Shown: positions 17,697-26,675, numbered from the stretch's first letter. The stretch is 64,000 nt of DNA from an uncultured Marinifilum sp. (GCF_963677195.1 NZ_OY781918.1:4142923-4206922), one strand, 5' to 3'. Numbers and translations are program-made. The notes: generated by a model from the sequence alone, not told the origin.

Positions 17697-17796
17697 TAAT
17701 TTTATTTTTTTTACAAGATATAAAACAAAAAACTGTCTGCTCAGAACTTATTTAAGCACCATGCAAACAGTTATTATTTTGTCTCTATATCATTCT

Positions 17797-17851
17797 AAAA
17801 AAGTACTCCGGAAACAAACTCCACATTCCTACACACATCCGAAGTACTTTT
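17797..17851 (-). terminator. hcp: Terminator of hcp
   Basis: Minus-strand AAAAGTACTTCGGA / TCCGGAGTACTTTT pairs over 13 of 14 positions with a 25-base loop, followed by further T. It lies 18 bases past the hcp stop. Confidence 0.7.
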
Positions 17852-17869
17852 ATATAATTTAAATTTCTC

Positions 17870-19516
17870 CTAGTTCAAGAACATTTTCATGTCTTCATCA
17901 ACAGTACCAATACCGCCAATTCCGAATGTATCAATTAATACCTTAGCTACATTTGGAGAAAGGAAAGCTGGCAATGTAGGTCCTAAGTGAATATTCTTAA
18001 CACCTAAAGAAAGAAGAGCTAACAATACAATAACAGCTTTTTGCTCATACCATGCAATATTGTATGCAATTGGTAACTCATTAATATCGTTCAATTCAAA
18101 TACTTCTTTCAATTTTAATGCAATAACAGCTAAAGAATATGAATCGTTACACTGACCAGCATCTAATACTCTTGGAATACCTCCGATATCACCAAGCTCA
18201 AGTTTGTTGTAACGATACTTAGCACAACCCGCTGTTAAAATTACTGTATCCTGAGGTAATTTCTTAGCAAATTCGGTATAGTAATCACGACTTTTCATTC
18301 TACCATCGCAACCTGCCATTACAAAGAACTTACGAATAGCACCAGTTTTAACTGCATCAACAACTTTATCGGCCAATTGCATTACCTGGTTGTGCGCAAA
18401 ACCTCCAACAATCTCACCTTTTTCGATTTCGATTGGAGCAGCACAAGTCTTAGCTAACTCAATAATTTCAGAAAAATCTTTTACTCCATTTTCATCAGCT
18501 ACAATATGTTTAAATCCTGGAAAGCCTGAAGATCCTGTTGTAAATACTTTATCTTGATAAGTAGAATTCGCTTTTGGAGGAACAATACAGTTAGTGGTAA
18601 ATAAAATTGGTCCGTTAAAAGTCTCAAATTCTTCATTTTGCTTCCACCATGCATTACCATAATTTCCTACAAAGTGTTCATATTTTTTAAATGCTGGATA
18701 GTAATTTGCTGGTAACATTTCCGAGTGAGTGTAAACATCAACACCTGTTCCCTCTGTTTGCTTCAGCAATTGCTCCATATCCTTTAAATCGTGACCCGAA
18801 ATTAAAATACCTGGTTTATTGCTAACTCCAATATTTACTTTTGTAATTTCTGGATTACCGTAAGCTGTAGTATTTGCTTCATCGAGCATAGCCATTGCAG
18901 TAACTCCATTTGCACCACATTCCATTACCAAAGCAACCAATTCATCAACAGAAAGAGAATCATCAGTAGTAGCTTTTAAAGCTTTTTGCATAAAAGCATA
19001 CATTTCGCTCTTCTCAAAACCTAAATTATCGGCGTGCTCAACATAAGCAGCCAATCCTTTTAGCCCGTATATTGTAAGCTCTCTTAATGAACGAACATCC
19101 TCATTCTCTGTTGTTAAAATTCCTACTACTCGAGCTTTCGCATCAAAATCATTTTCTGTTTCGGCGAACCAACTTGCAGAATGATGTAACTCACCAAAAG
19201 CAACACCTGCATCTTCGGCTTGTTTCTTAATTTCCTCTCTCAATTGAAGACCTTCACGAATTGCTTCTACAAATTTTACCTTATCAAAATTGGCATTGGT
19301 AATGGTCATAAATAAACCATTTGTAATAAAACGATTTACCTTTTCGTTTTCAATTCCAGCTTCACGAGCAAGAGTACTGTACTGCGAAATTCCTTTCATC
19401 ACGTACATTAATAAATCCTGAATGTTTGCAACCTCATCGGTTTTACCACAAACTCCTTTTACCGTACAGCCAGTTCCCTTAGCTGCTTCCTGACACTGAT
19501 AACAAAACATTGACAT
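17870..19516 (-). CDS. hcp: Hybrid-cluster protein (hydroxylamine / NO reductase)
   Basis: This 548-residue cytoplasmic iron-sulfur protein is of the Hcp family, which reduces hydroxylamine in vitro and acts as an NO reductase and nitrosation enzyme in E. coli. The N terminus has C5-x2-C8-x8-C17-x5-C23 (CYQCQEAAKGTGC), the [4Fe-4S] spacing of the class I enzymes of anaerobes and not the [2Fe-2S] pattern of enterobacteria. Hybrid-cluster ligand segments are visible at FTTNCIVPP, AGCDGRMKSRDY, LTAGCAKYRYN and DAGQCNDSYS. No hcr reductase gene is adjacent, so electrons come from elsewhere. A FNR/CRP-type palindrome lies upstream (19636-19651). Confidence 0.95.
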   Translation of the reverse strand: MSMFCYQCQEAAKGTGCTVKGVCGKTDEVANIQDLLMYVMKGISQYSTLAREAGIENEKVNRFITNGLFMTITNANFDKVKFVEAIREGLQLREEIKKQAEDAGVAFGELHHSASWFAETENDFDAKARVVGILTTENEDVRSLRELTIYGLKGLAAYVEHADNLGFEKSEMYAFMQKALKATTDDSLSVDELVALVMECGANGVTAMAMLDEANTTAYGNPEITKVNIGVSNKPGILISGHDLKDMEQLLKQTEGTGVDVYTHSEMLPANYYPAFKKYEHFVGNYGNAWWKQNEEFETFNGPILFTTNCIVPPKANSTYQDKVFTTGSSGFPGFKHIVADENGVKDFSEIIELAKTCAAPIEIEKGEIVGGFAHNQVMQLADKVVDAVKTGAIRKFFVMAGCDGRMKSRDYYTEFAKKLPQDTVILTAGCAKYRYNKLELGDIGGIPRVLDAGQCNDSYSLAVIALKLKEVFELNDINELPIAYNIAWYEQKAVIVLLALLSLGVKNIHLGPTLPAFLSPNVAKVLIDTFGIGGIGTVDEDMKMFLN

Positions 19517-19606
19517 ATTTTTTTTATTTAAGTGATATTGATACTTGATTTCTTAAGTTACAAAATTTGTAAAAGATACTTACACTATTCTTTCCCTTTG
19601 ACTATA

Positions 19607-19614
19607 CAAATATG
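19607..19614 (-). promoter_or_regulatory. Probable -7 box of hcp
   Basis: CATATTTG on the minus strand matches TAnnTTTG at 7 of 8 positions. It would place the transcript start near 19603, about 87 bases before the hcp start codon and about 40 bases past the centre of the upstream palindrome. Confidence 0.45.
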
Positions 19615-19635
19615 ATACATCTAAATAATAAAAAG

Positions 19636-19651
19636 TGTAACGAATGTTACA
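19636..19651. promoter_or_regulatory. FNR/CRP-type operator upstream of hcp
   Basis: TGTAAC-GAAT-GTTACA is a perfect 6-4-6 inverted repeat, the size and spacing bound by CRP/FNR-superfamily regulators. Its centre is about -40.5 from the predicted hcp start, close to the -41.5 of class II activator sites. The CRP/FNR regulator HcpR controls hcp in several anaerobes, including Bacteroidetes. No such regulator gene is in this window. Confidence 0.65.
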
Positions 19652-19709
19652 AACACTAATATTTTTCGGATTTTTTAATCTTTTTTTCTTTTTTAAACTT
19701 TTGAACACG

Positions 19710-19736
19710 AAAAATCCCAATCGAAATAGATTGGGA
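19710..19736 (-). terminator. Terminator of the small secreted protein gene
   Basis: Minus-strand TCCCAATC / GATTGGGA, perfect 8-base stem with a 6-base loop, followed by five T. It sits 25 bases past the stop. Confidence 0.82.
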
Positions 19737-19760
19737 AAAACTTATATTGATCTAATATTA

Positions 19761-20123
19761 TTACAATTTTTTTAACATCTTCTTAAGCTTCTTTTTTAGC
19801 TCACATTTATTCTCTTTATAACAAGAGAGCTGTTGCATTGTTAAAATTTTCTCGAAATCATTTTCTTTTTGGAGAAGACTATCTCGAACAGCCTGCATAC
19901 AAGAAAAACCTGCCTTTTCGATAGTTAATCTATCTATTTCCTTTTCACACACCAAATTTAAAACCTTAATTTTAGAAATCTGATCTGAATTTAAATCCAG
20001 CTTTTTCTCCATCCACTCTGTAATTACATCGGCCCGTTTTTCTGCCTTGGTAAAACTTTTAGCATTAGCAGTAAAACTTAAAATCACAAACAGTAGAATC
20101 AAACTTTCTCGCACAAATTTCAT
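19761..20123 (-). CDS. Small secreted helical protein with four cysteines
   Basis: From the ATG at 20123 this is a 120-residue protein with a signal peptide (MKFVRESLILLFVILSFTANA). The mature part is all helical and very rich in Lys and Glu, with a LDLNSDQISKIKVLNLVC segment reminiscent of the LTxxQ helices of Spy/CpxP-like periplasmic chaperones, and ends in a basic run (KKKLKKMLKKL). Four Cys could form two disulfides. A start 11 residues upstream (20156) is in frame but would bury the signal peptide. The Spy-like idea is weak: the protein could equally be an orphan. Confidence 0.62.
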   Translation of the reverse strand: MKFVRESLILLFVILSFTANAKSFTKAEKRADVITEWMEKKLDLNSDQISKIKVLNLVCEKEIDRLTIEKAGFSCMQAVRDSLLQKENDFEKILTMQQLSCYKENKCELKKKLKKMLKKL

Positions 20124-20440
20124 AAATCTCCCTTTTAATTCTATACCTATTAACAATTTTTAAAACGTATTTTATCGAAAATTGTTCTATTAAAGCTCAG
20201 AAATTTATAAAATATTAGAGAGAACAGCAAATTACCACCTCTTTAAAACTTTGTTTTAAAAGTATTACTTCTTTAGTTTAAATACATCCAAATAATATAT
20301 TTTACTTGCTATTATTTAAAAAATAATTAATAATTTGGGCATCCTTTTCTATCGATTCTGTAGTAGTATTATTTACTATCCGATACAGAAAAGATAATTT
20401 ACCAGAATTTGTGAAGTTGAACTAAATAAACTAGAAGAAA
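20124..20440. other. Intergenic region, nothing recognised
   Basis: This AT-rich space lies between the divergent small secreted protein gene and the HAD phosphatase gene and probably holds both promoters. The only structure seen is a short inverted repeat TTTAAAAC / GTTTTAAA (about 20245-20263). No RNA gene or ORF with support. Confidence 0.5.
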
Positions 20441-21025
20441 ATGAAATCGATAGATATATATACAAACACAAAAGCTTTAATATTCGACTTAGACGGAACT
20501 CTTGCCGATACAATGCCAATTCATTACGATGCATGGAGTAAAACAGCTAAAGTTATGGGTATTAATTATAGTCAGGATTTTTTGTCTAGTTGTGCAGGCA
20601 TGCCATCTGCTAAAATTATCGAATTACTTAATAAACAAAACAACCATTCTATTGATCCGCAAGAATTCTCCGCTTTAAAAGAAGAATTTTTCGCAAAGGA
20701 AATGCATAAGATAACAGAAATTAAACCTGTTACTGATCTTGTTTACAAATACCATAAAAAAATGCCCATGGCTGTAGGTACTGGTGGTAAAAGAAACATT
20801 GCCGAAGAAACTCTTAAATTATTGGGACTAGATAAATACATACCAATACTTGTAAGTGCCGACGATGTAGAAAATCACAAACCAGAACCAGAAACTTTTT
20901 TAAAGTGTGCCAATTTAATGGGTATTGCTCCAAAAAACTGCCAGGTTTTTGAAGATGGATTATTAGGAATACAAGCAGCCGAAAAAGCAGGAATGATGGT
21001 TACCGATGTAACTCCTTTTTACTAA
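20441..21025 (+). CDS. HAD family phosphatase, beta-phosphoglucomutase-like
   Basis: The 194-residue cytoplasmic enzyme is of HAD subfamily I. Motif I is FDLDGTLADTMPIHYDAW (nucleophile and acid/base Asp pair), motif II Thr/Ser lies in AVGTGGKRN, and motif III/IV are KPEPETFL and FEDGLLGIQAAEKAGM. The helical cap and the Pro-Ile-His after the first motif suggest beta-phosphoglucomutase or small sugar-phosphate phosphatase activity (YqaB-like). Eighteen bases separate it from the next gene, so they are likely co-transcribed. Confidence 0.85.
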   Translation: MKSIDIYTNTKALIFDLDGTLADTMPIHYDAWSKTAKVMGINYSQDFLSSCAGMPSAKIIELLNKQNNHSIDPQEFSALKEEFFAKEMHKITEIKPVTDLVYKYHKKMPMAVGTGGKRNIAEETLKLLGLDKYIPILVSADDVENHKPEPETFLKCANLMGIAPKNCQVFEDGLLGIQAAEKAGMMVTDVTPFY

Positions 21026-21042
21026 ATCAATAAAATCAAATC

Positions 21043-22056
21043 ATGCTTAAAAAATTATTTTTCCTTGTTCCTTTAGCTCTATTCATTTATTCCTGTAATG
21101 TTGAAAAAAAGGAATATACGGTAGCCTTTTACAACGTAGAAAATTTATTCGACACAATTAACGATCCCATTAAATGGGATGATGATTTTACTCCTGAAGG
21201 AAAACTAAAATTTACTGCCGAAAGATACTCTAAAAAACTAGAGAAGCTTTCCTCTGTTTTATCTGCTATAGATACTCTTAATTTACCTTCCATTATTGGA
21301 TTATGCGAAGTAGAAAACAGAACTGTTCTTGAAGATTTAATTTCTCAGGATAATTTAAAAAGTGGAAATTACGCTATTGCTCATTCCGAAAGTCCAGACA
21401 AAAGAGGTATTGACTGTGCCCTTTTGTATAAAAAAGATGACTTTCAGTATTTAAATCACGAAGTAATTAACATTCAATTTCCCTGGGAACCCAATTATAA
21501 AACCAGAGACATTCTTAATGTAACCGGAATAATGGGAACTGACACATTACATATTTTTGTAAACCATTGGCCATCGAGACGAGGTGGACAGGAAAAATCT
21601 GAAAAAAACAGAGTTTTTGTAGCAAAACAGCTTAAAAAAGCAGTAAATAAAATACAAAGTAAAAACGAACATGCTAAAATCATTATCATGGGCGATTTTA
21701 ACGATGAACCTAACAATGTTTCGGTTACCAATACATTACTTGCAACCAACAATAAAGAATCTAAAAAAGCTAGCGACTTATACAATTTAATGTATGATTT
21801 ACAGGCCAACGGAAAAGGTAGTTACAACTATAGAGGCAATTGGAATATGCTTGATAACTTAATTATTTCCAAAGAACTAATTTATGCCTCGAACGGACTA
21901 AAAACCAATTACAGTGCAGGTAAAATATTTTCAGAACATTGGATTTGCTACAAAACTAAAAATGGCGAATATGCTCCAAACCGTACTTATGTTGGACCTA
22001 AATATTACGGAGGTTACAGCGATCATTTCCCTGTTTATTTTAAACTTGAGAATTAA
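21043..22056 (+). CDS. Endonuclease/exonuclease/phosphatase family lipoprotein
   Basis: The 337-residue exported protein has a lipoprotein signal (LFIYSC, Cys about residue 18). The EEP fold is complete: VAFYNVENLFDT, GLCEVENR with the metal-binding Glu, NHWPSRRGG with the catalytic His, IMGDFNDEP, and the terminal YSDHFPVYF. Members of this surface-anchored Bacteroidetes group could cleave extracellular DNA or phosphodiesters, but the substrate is not known. It ends in a strong terminator, and uvrB starts beyond it. Confidence 0.86.
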   Translation: MLKKLFFLVPLALFIYSCNVEKKEYTVAFYNVENLFDTINDPIKWDDDFTPEGKLKFTAERYSKKLEKLSSVLSAIDTLNLPSIIGLCEVENRTVLEDLISQDNLKSGNYAIAHSESPDKRGIDCALLYKKDDFQYLNHEVINIQFPWEPNYKTRDILNVTGIMGTDTLHIFVNHWPSRRGGQEKSEKNRVFVAKQLKKAVNKIQSKNEHAKIIIMGDFNDEPNNVSVTNTLLATNNKESKKASDLYNLMYDLQANGKGSYNYRGNWNMLDNLIISKELIYASNGLKTNYSAGKIFSEHWICYKTKNGEYAPNRTYVGPKYYGGYSDHFPVYFKLEN

Positions 22057-22079
22057 ATCTAATTTTTAATTAACATACG

Positions 22080-22107
22080 CCGGTTGCTAATAGCAGCCGG
22101 TTTTTTT
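22080..22107 (+). terminator. Terminator after the EEP lipoprotein gene
   Basis: CCGGTTGCTA / TAGCAGCCGG hairpin (one G-T pair) is followed by seven T. An in-frame upward extension of uvrB would run through it, which argues against that extension. Confidence 0.88.
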
Positions 22108-22182
22108 ATTGTCAAAATATTTCTTCATTCGTATTGTTTATCTATTTTAGCAACTAAGATAAAAACGATTCATAAGTGCTGC

Positions 22183-24192
22183 ATGAAATTTAAAATAGAA
22201 TCTAAATTTAAACCTACAGGAGATCAACCTACTGCTATCGAAGAATTAGCAAAAGGGCTAAATGAGGGAAATCCTTTTCAAACATTACTTGGGGTTACTG
22301 GTTCTGGTAAAACATTTACCATAGCCAATGTAATAGAAAAAGTACAGCGCCCTACCCTGGTCTTAAGTCACAATAAGACTCTTGCGGCACAATTGTATGG
22401 AGAATTCAAAAATTTTTTCCCAAACAATTCTGTCGAATATTTCGTTTCCTATTACGATTACTATCAGCCCGAAGCATATTTACCAGTTACAGGAACTTAC
22501 ATCGAAAAAGATCTTTCTATTAATGATGAGATTGAAAAATTACGCTTAAGCGCCTCCTCAGCCCTTTTGTCGGGCAGAAAAGATGTTATTGTAGTTTCAT
22601 CTGTTTCCTGTATTTATGGAATTGGTAATCCTGATGATTTTCATGCTAATGTTACCATAATAAAAAAAGGACAGCTAATTTCTCGAAACAAACTACTTCA
22701 TTCTTTCGTTGATGCTTTATATTCTAGAAATGAAATAGAATTCGACCGGGGAAATTTCCGGGTAAAAGGAGATACAATAGATATATATCCTGCTTACGCT
22801 GATTTTGCTTATCGCATTATTTTTTGGGACGATGAGATTGATGAAATCTACTCTTTTGATCCTTTAAACGGATCGAAATTAGATTCTTATGATCGAATCA
22901 CTATTTATCCAGCTAATATTTTTGTAACCAGTAAAGATCGGGTACAACAGGCCATACATCAAATTCAGGATGATATGGTAGCGCAAGTTGCCTTCCTCAA
23001 AGACATAGGCAAACACCTGGAAGCAAAAAGATTAGAAGAAAAAGTTAATTTCGATTTAGAAATGATCCGCGAATTAGGTCATTGTTCGGGTATTGAAAAT
23101 TACTCGCGATATTTCGATGGCCGAAAAGCAGGAACACGTCCTTTCTGCCTTATGGATTATTTTGCAGACGATTTTCTTGTGGTAATCGACGAAAGTCATG
23201 TTACAATTCCACAGATTAGAGCAATGTATGGTGGAGATCATTCCCGAAAAATAAATCTGGTAGAATATGGTTTTCGATTACCTTCGGCATTAGACAATAG
23301 ACCTTTAAAATTTGAAGAATTTGAACAGATTGCTAAACAAACCATCCACGTAAGTGCAACTCCTGCCGATTACGAACTTGAAAAATGTGAAGGCGTGGTT
23401 GTAGAACAGGTAATCAGACCAACAGGACTGCTCGATCCTGAAATTATTATCCGCCCAAGCTTAAATCAAATTGATAATTTAATTGCTGAAATTAATACCC
23501 GAACAGAAATTGATGAAAGAACACTGGTAACCACTCTAACCAAAAGAATGGCTGAAGAGCTTTCTGAGTATTTTACAAATCTAAATATTAGATGTCGTTA
23601 TATTCACTCCGATGTTGATACACTAGATCGGATTAAAATTATGGAAGAACTTCGAAATGGAGTTTTTGATGTTTTAATTGGTGTAAACCTGTTGCGAGAA
23701 GGTCTGGATTTACCAGAAGTATCGCTTGTAGCTATACTAGATGCTGATAAGGAAGGTTTCTTGCGATCAACCCGTTCATTAACACAAACTGCGGGGCGTG
23801 CTGCCCGAAACGTAAATGGTAAAGTAATTATGTATGCCGATAAAATTACAAAATCGATGCAGGAAACTATTGATGCTACAAATCATAGAAGAGAAAAACA
23901 ACTGGCATACAATATAAAGAAGGGAATCACACCTCAGCAAATTGTAAAATCGAAAGAAAGCATTATCGATCATGATAAAAACGAACAAGCCAAAGCATAT
24001 AGCGGACCCGAATCGGTTGAAATTGCTGCCGACCCAATTGTTCAGTACATGAGTAAAGAAAGTCTGGAAAAATCCATTGAAAAGACTAAAAAAGCAATGC
24101 AAAAAGCATCTAAAGAAATGGATTTCTTACAAGCTGCTCAGTATCGCGACGAAATGTATAAACTCCAAAAACAATTGGAAGAAAAGAAGTAA
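22183..24192 (+). CDS. uvrB: Excinuclease ABC subunit B
   Basis: UvrB is the helicase-like damage-verification subunit of nucleotide excision repair, receiving DNA from UvrA and recruiting UvrC. The 669-residue protein has Walker A GVTGSGKTF (residues 37-45), the beta-hairpin region YYDYYQPEAYLP, Walker B VVIDESH, helicase motif V/VI segments GVNLLREGLDLPEV and QTAGRAARN, and a C-terminal UVR domain (MDFLQAAQYRDEMYKLQKQL) for UvrC contact. ATG 22183 gives the canonical MKFKIESKFKPTGDQP start. Earlier in-frame codons lie in the preceding terminator. Confidence 0.97.
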   Translation: MKFKIESKFKPTGDQPTAIEELAKGLNEGNPFQTLLGVTGSGKTFTIANVIEKVQRPTLVLSHNKTLAAQLYGEFKNFFPNNSVEYFVSYYDYYQPEAYLPVTGTYIEKDLSINDEIEKLRLSASSALLSGRKDVIVVSSVSCIYGIGNPDDFHANVTIIKKGQLISRNKLLHSFVDALYSRNEIEFDRGNFRVKGDTIDIYPAYADFAYRIIFWDDEIDEIYSFDPLNGSKLDSYDRITIYPANIFVTSKDRVQQAIHQIQDDMVAQVAFLKDIGKHLEAKRLEEKVNFDLEMIRELGHCSGIENYSRYFDGRKAGTRPFCLMDYFADDFLVVIDESHVTIPQIRAMYGGDHSRKINLVEYGFRLPSALDNRPLKFEEFEQIAKQTIHVSATPADYELEKCEGVVVEQVIRPTGLLDPEIIIRPSLNQIDNLIAEINTRTEIDERTLVTTLTKRMAEELSEYFTNLNIRCRYIHSDVDTLDRIKIMEELRNGVFDVLIGVNLLREGLDLPEVSLVAILDADKEGFLRSTRSLTQTAGRAARNVNGKVIMYADKITKSMQETIDATNHRREKQLAYNIKKGITPQQIVKSKESIIDHDKNEQAKAYSGPESVEIAADPIVQYMSKESLEKSIEKTKKAMQKASKEMDFLQAAQYRDEMYKLQKQLEEKK

Positions 24193-24211
24193 TCACAAAA
24201 TTAAGAGCAAT

Positions 24212-24239
24212 AAAAAAGCAGTTTCTTTCGAAACTGCTT
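24212..24239 (-). terminator. Terminator of the primary sigma factor gene
   Basis: AAGCAGTTTC / GAAACTGCTT, a perfect 10-base stem with a 4-base loop, is followed by six T on the minus strand. It lies between the convergent uvrB and sigma genes. On the plus strand the following T content is poor. Confidence 0.85.
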
Positions 24240-24259
24240 CAGTTATTTCTAGGGAAAAA

Positions 24260-25120
24260 CTATCCCAAATATGATTTTAACAACTTGCTTCTGGAAGTGT
24301 GACGCAAACGACGAATCGCTTTTTCTTTAATTTGACGTACCCTTTCACGAGTTAATCCAAATTTTTCGCCAATTTCTTCCAAGGTCATTTCTTGAATTCC
24401 AATTCCAAAGAAAAGCTTGATAATATCACTTTCTCTCTCTGTAAGAGTAGCTAAAGCTCTATCAATTTCTCTGGTTAATGATTCATTCAAGAGACTTCTG
24501 TCTGCAATAGGCGAATCATCATTCACCAATACATCCAACAAACTGTTATCCTCTCCGTCAACAAACGGAGCATCAACAGAAATGTGACGACCAGAAACAC
24601 GCAGAGTATCTGCAACTTTATCTGCAGGCAATTCTAAGGAATCTGCTAATTCTTCAGGAGATGGCTTTCTTTCATGTTCTTGCTCGAATTTCGAAAATGC
24701 TTTGTTGATTTTATTCAACGAACCAACCTGATTCAATGGTAATCGAACGATTCGAGACTGCTCTGCCAAGGCCTGAAGGATAGACTGACGAATCCACCAT
24801 ACAGCGTAAGAAATAAATTTGAAACCACGAGTTTCATCAAATTTTTCTGCAGCTTTGATCAAACCAAGATTACCTTCATTGATCAAGTCAGGAAGACTCA
24901 AACCTTGATTTTGATATTGTTTAGCTACAGAAACAACAAAACGCAAATTTGCTCTGGTTAACTTTTCCAAAGCTCTTTGGTCGCCTTTTTTGATTCGCTG
25001 CGCCAATTCAACTTCTTCTTCTACTGTAATAAGATCTTCTTTACCAATCTCTTGTAAGTATTTGTCCAAAGACGCACTCTCACGATTGGTAATTGATTTA
25101 GTTATCTTTAATTGTCTCAT
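24260..25120 (-). CDS. rpoD: Primary RNA polymerase sigma factor (sigma-70, RpoD)
   Basis: This is the 286-residue housekeeping sigma factor of Bacteroidetes type, lacking region 1.1 and the non-conserved insert of proteobacterial RpoD. Region 1.2 starts at SLDKYLQEIG, region 2 has LRFVVSVAKQYQNQGLSL and FKFISYAVWWIRQSI (core and -7 box contacts), region 3 follows, and region 4 has the helix-turn-helix MTLEEIGEKFGLTRERVRQI. A canonical TTTG-N19-TAnnTTTG promoter stands before it. Length and near-complete region 2 conservation favour the primary sigma over an alternative one. Confidence 0.95.
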   Translation of the reverse strand: MRQLKITKSITNRESASLDKYLQEIGKEDLITVEEEVELAQRIKKGDQRALEKLTRANLRFVVSVAKQYQNQGLSLPDLINEGNLGLIKAAEKFDETRGFKFISYAVWWIRQSILQALAEQSRIVRLPLNQVGSLNKINKAFSKFEQEHERKPSPEELADSLELPADKVADTLRVSGRHISVDAPFVDGEDNSLLDVLVNDDSPIADRSLLNESLTREIDRALATLTERESDIIKLFFGIGIQEMTLEEIGEKFGLTRERVRQIKEKAIRRLRHTSRSKLLKSYLG

Positions 25121-25146
25121 AGTCCCTTTTCCTCGAAAATATGCCG

Positions 25147-25177
25147 CAAAATTAAGCTTTTAATAAAAAAAGTCAAA
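25147..25177 (-). promoter_or_regulatory. Canonical Bacteroidetes promoter of rpoD
   Basis: On the minus strand TTTG (25174-25177), 19 bases, then TAATTTTG (25147-25154): both elements and the spacing match the consensus of the Bacteroidetes primary sigma factor. The transcript would start about 20 bases before the ATG. Confidence 0.75.
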
Positions 25178-25229
25178 ATTAATTGTCATTTTATTCGAAT
25201 ATTTATATTTTTCTCATTTTTAATAATCC

Positions 25230-26675
25230 TTAATCTCCATTTAAAGAAAAGGCATAGTACTTAACACTACCATTAGGATAAATACCAGAAATAAAAATTC
25301 CACCATCCTTTACTTCATCAATTGCTTCCCTTATATCTTCAACTTTATAAATTGGAGTATTATTTATTTTATATATAATAAACCCCTCTCTAATATTCTC
25401 ATCTTTTAATCTCCCACTTCGCAGATTCTTCACCTTTACTCCTCTGTTAATTTGCAAGCGATACTTCTCCTTCGATGATATAGGTTCAAAGTCGGCTCCC
25501 AGAAAAGCTAAATTTTTCGACTTAATAACATTTGTATTTCCTAAGCTGTTACGTAATACTACATCTAATTGTTTCTTTTTTCCATTTCTTTTTATTAATA
25601 CCTTAATTTCATCGCCAGGACGATATTTACTTACCTGCTCCTGTAACTCTGCTGGGGAACCAACATTCTTACCATTTATAGCTATAATAATATCTTCAAC
25701 TTCAACCCCTGCCTCGTCTGCAGCACTTTCCTCTGTCAAAGCTGCCACAAATACGCCTTCAATTTTATCTAAATCTTTATCCTTTGCAAGCTTAGCATCT
25801 ACAGCTTGAATTGAAACACCAAGCATGGCTCTTTGTACATGACCAAACTCCTTTAAATCGGCAATAACTTTTTTAACTATGGTAACCGGAATAGCAAAAG
25901 AATAACCCGAATAAGAACCCGTTCTAGATTCAATTGCAGTATTAATACCCACCAATCTTCCATTCATATCAACCAAAGCTCCTCCACTATTCCCAGGATT
26001 CACGGCAGCATCGGTTTGTAAAAACGATTCAATACTCATCTGACTTCTCATAATTCCTAAATTTCTCGCTTTGGCACTAATAATACCTGCTGTAACCGTA
26101 GATGTCAAATTAAAAGGATTACCAACAGCAAGCACCCATTCTCCAAGCTTCAATTCATCAGAATTACCGAAGTCCATTTTTGGAAGATCTTTTTCATCAA
26201 TTTTAATTAACGCCAAATCAGTATATGGATCTTGTCCTATTAATTTGGCTTCGTACGATCGTTTATCATTTAAAACTACGGTAATAAAATTTGATTCCTT
26301 TACCACATGATTATTAGTTACAATATAACCATCTTTAGAAATAATTACTCCCGAACCAGAACCCATAGCTGGTTGAGTATGATAACCCTTACGACTATTT
26401 CCAAACAAAAAATCGTAAAACGGATTGGATTGATATTCTTCATTACTATAAACTGTGGTAATATGAACCACTGATTTTACCGATGATTCGGCAGCAATGG
26501 TCAAGTCTACTAATCCTGAAGGACCTTGTGAAAGGCCTGCTAATTGTATTGTATGCGGCTCAGGAGTTGTTATAATTTCTTTTTCTCGATCAACAAATAA
26601 AACAAATAAAATAATTGCTATTCCACCGCCAAAAATTGCAGTTAATACTCTTCCAAAAAATAATTTAATTTTCAT
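25230..26675 (-). CDS. HtrA/Deg family serine protease
   Basis: The 481-residue envelope protease is anchored by an N-terminal membrane helix (residues about 9-28). The trypsin-like domain has the full triad: His in IVTNNHVV, Asp in DPYTDLALIKID, Ser in GNSGGALVD. PDZ1 covers MLGVSIQAV to LLRN-type sequence with GVFVAALTEESAADEAGVE; a shorter PDZ2-like region near the end contains GFIIYKINNTPIYKVEDI. It would degrade or refold misfolded periplasmic proteins. ATG 26675 (MKIKLFFG) was preferred to an upstream GTG at 26702. It is transcribed toward rpoD with no terminator seen before the rpoD promoter. Confidence 0.92.
   Translation of the reverse strand: MKIKLFFGRVLTAIFGGGIAIILFVLFVDREKEIITTPEPHTIQLAGLSQGPSGLVDLTIAAESSVKSVVHITTVYSNEEYQSNPFYDFLFGNSRKGYHTQPAMGSGSGVIISKDGYIVTNNHVVKESNFITVVLNDKRSYEAKLIGQDPYTDLALIKIDEKDLPKMDFGNSDELKLGEWVLAVGNPFNLTSTVTAGIISAKARNLGIMRSQMSIESFLQTDAAVNPGNSGGALVDMNGRLVGINTAIESRTGSYSGYSFAIPVTIVKKVIADLKEFGHVQRAMLGVSIQAVDAKLAKDKDLDKIEGVFVAALTEESAADEAGVEVEDIIIAINGKNVGSPAELQEQVSKYRPGDEIKVLIKRNGKKKQLDVVLRNSLGNTNVIKSKNLAFLGADFEPISSKEKYRLQINRGVKVKNLRSGRLKDENIREGFIIYKINNTPIYKVEDIREAIDEVKDGGIFISGIYPNGSVKYYAFSLNGD

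Noticed and set aside
22084..22182. Longer uvrB start 33 codons upstream
   Set aside because: It begins inside the preceding terminator hairpin and adds a hydrophobic peptide unknown in UvrB; ATG 22183 gives the canonical start.
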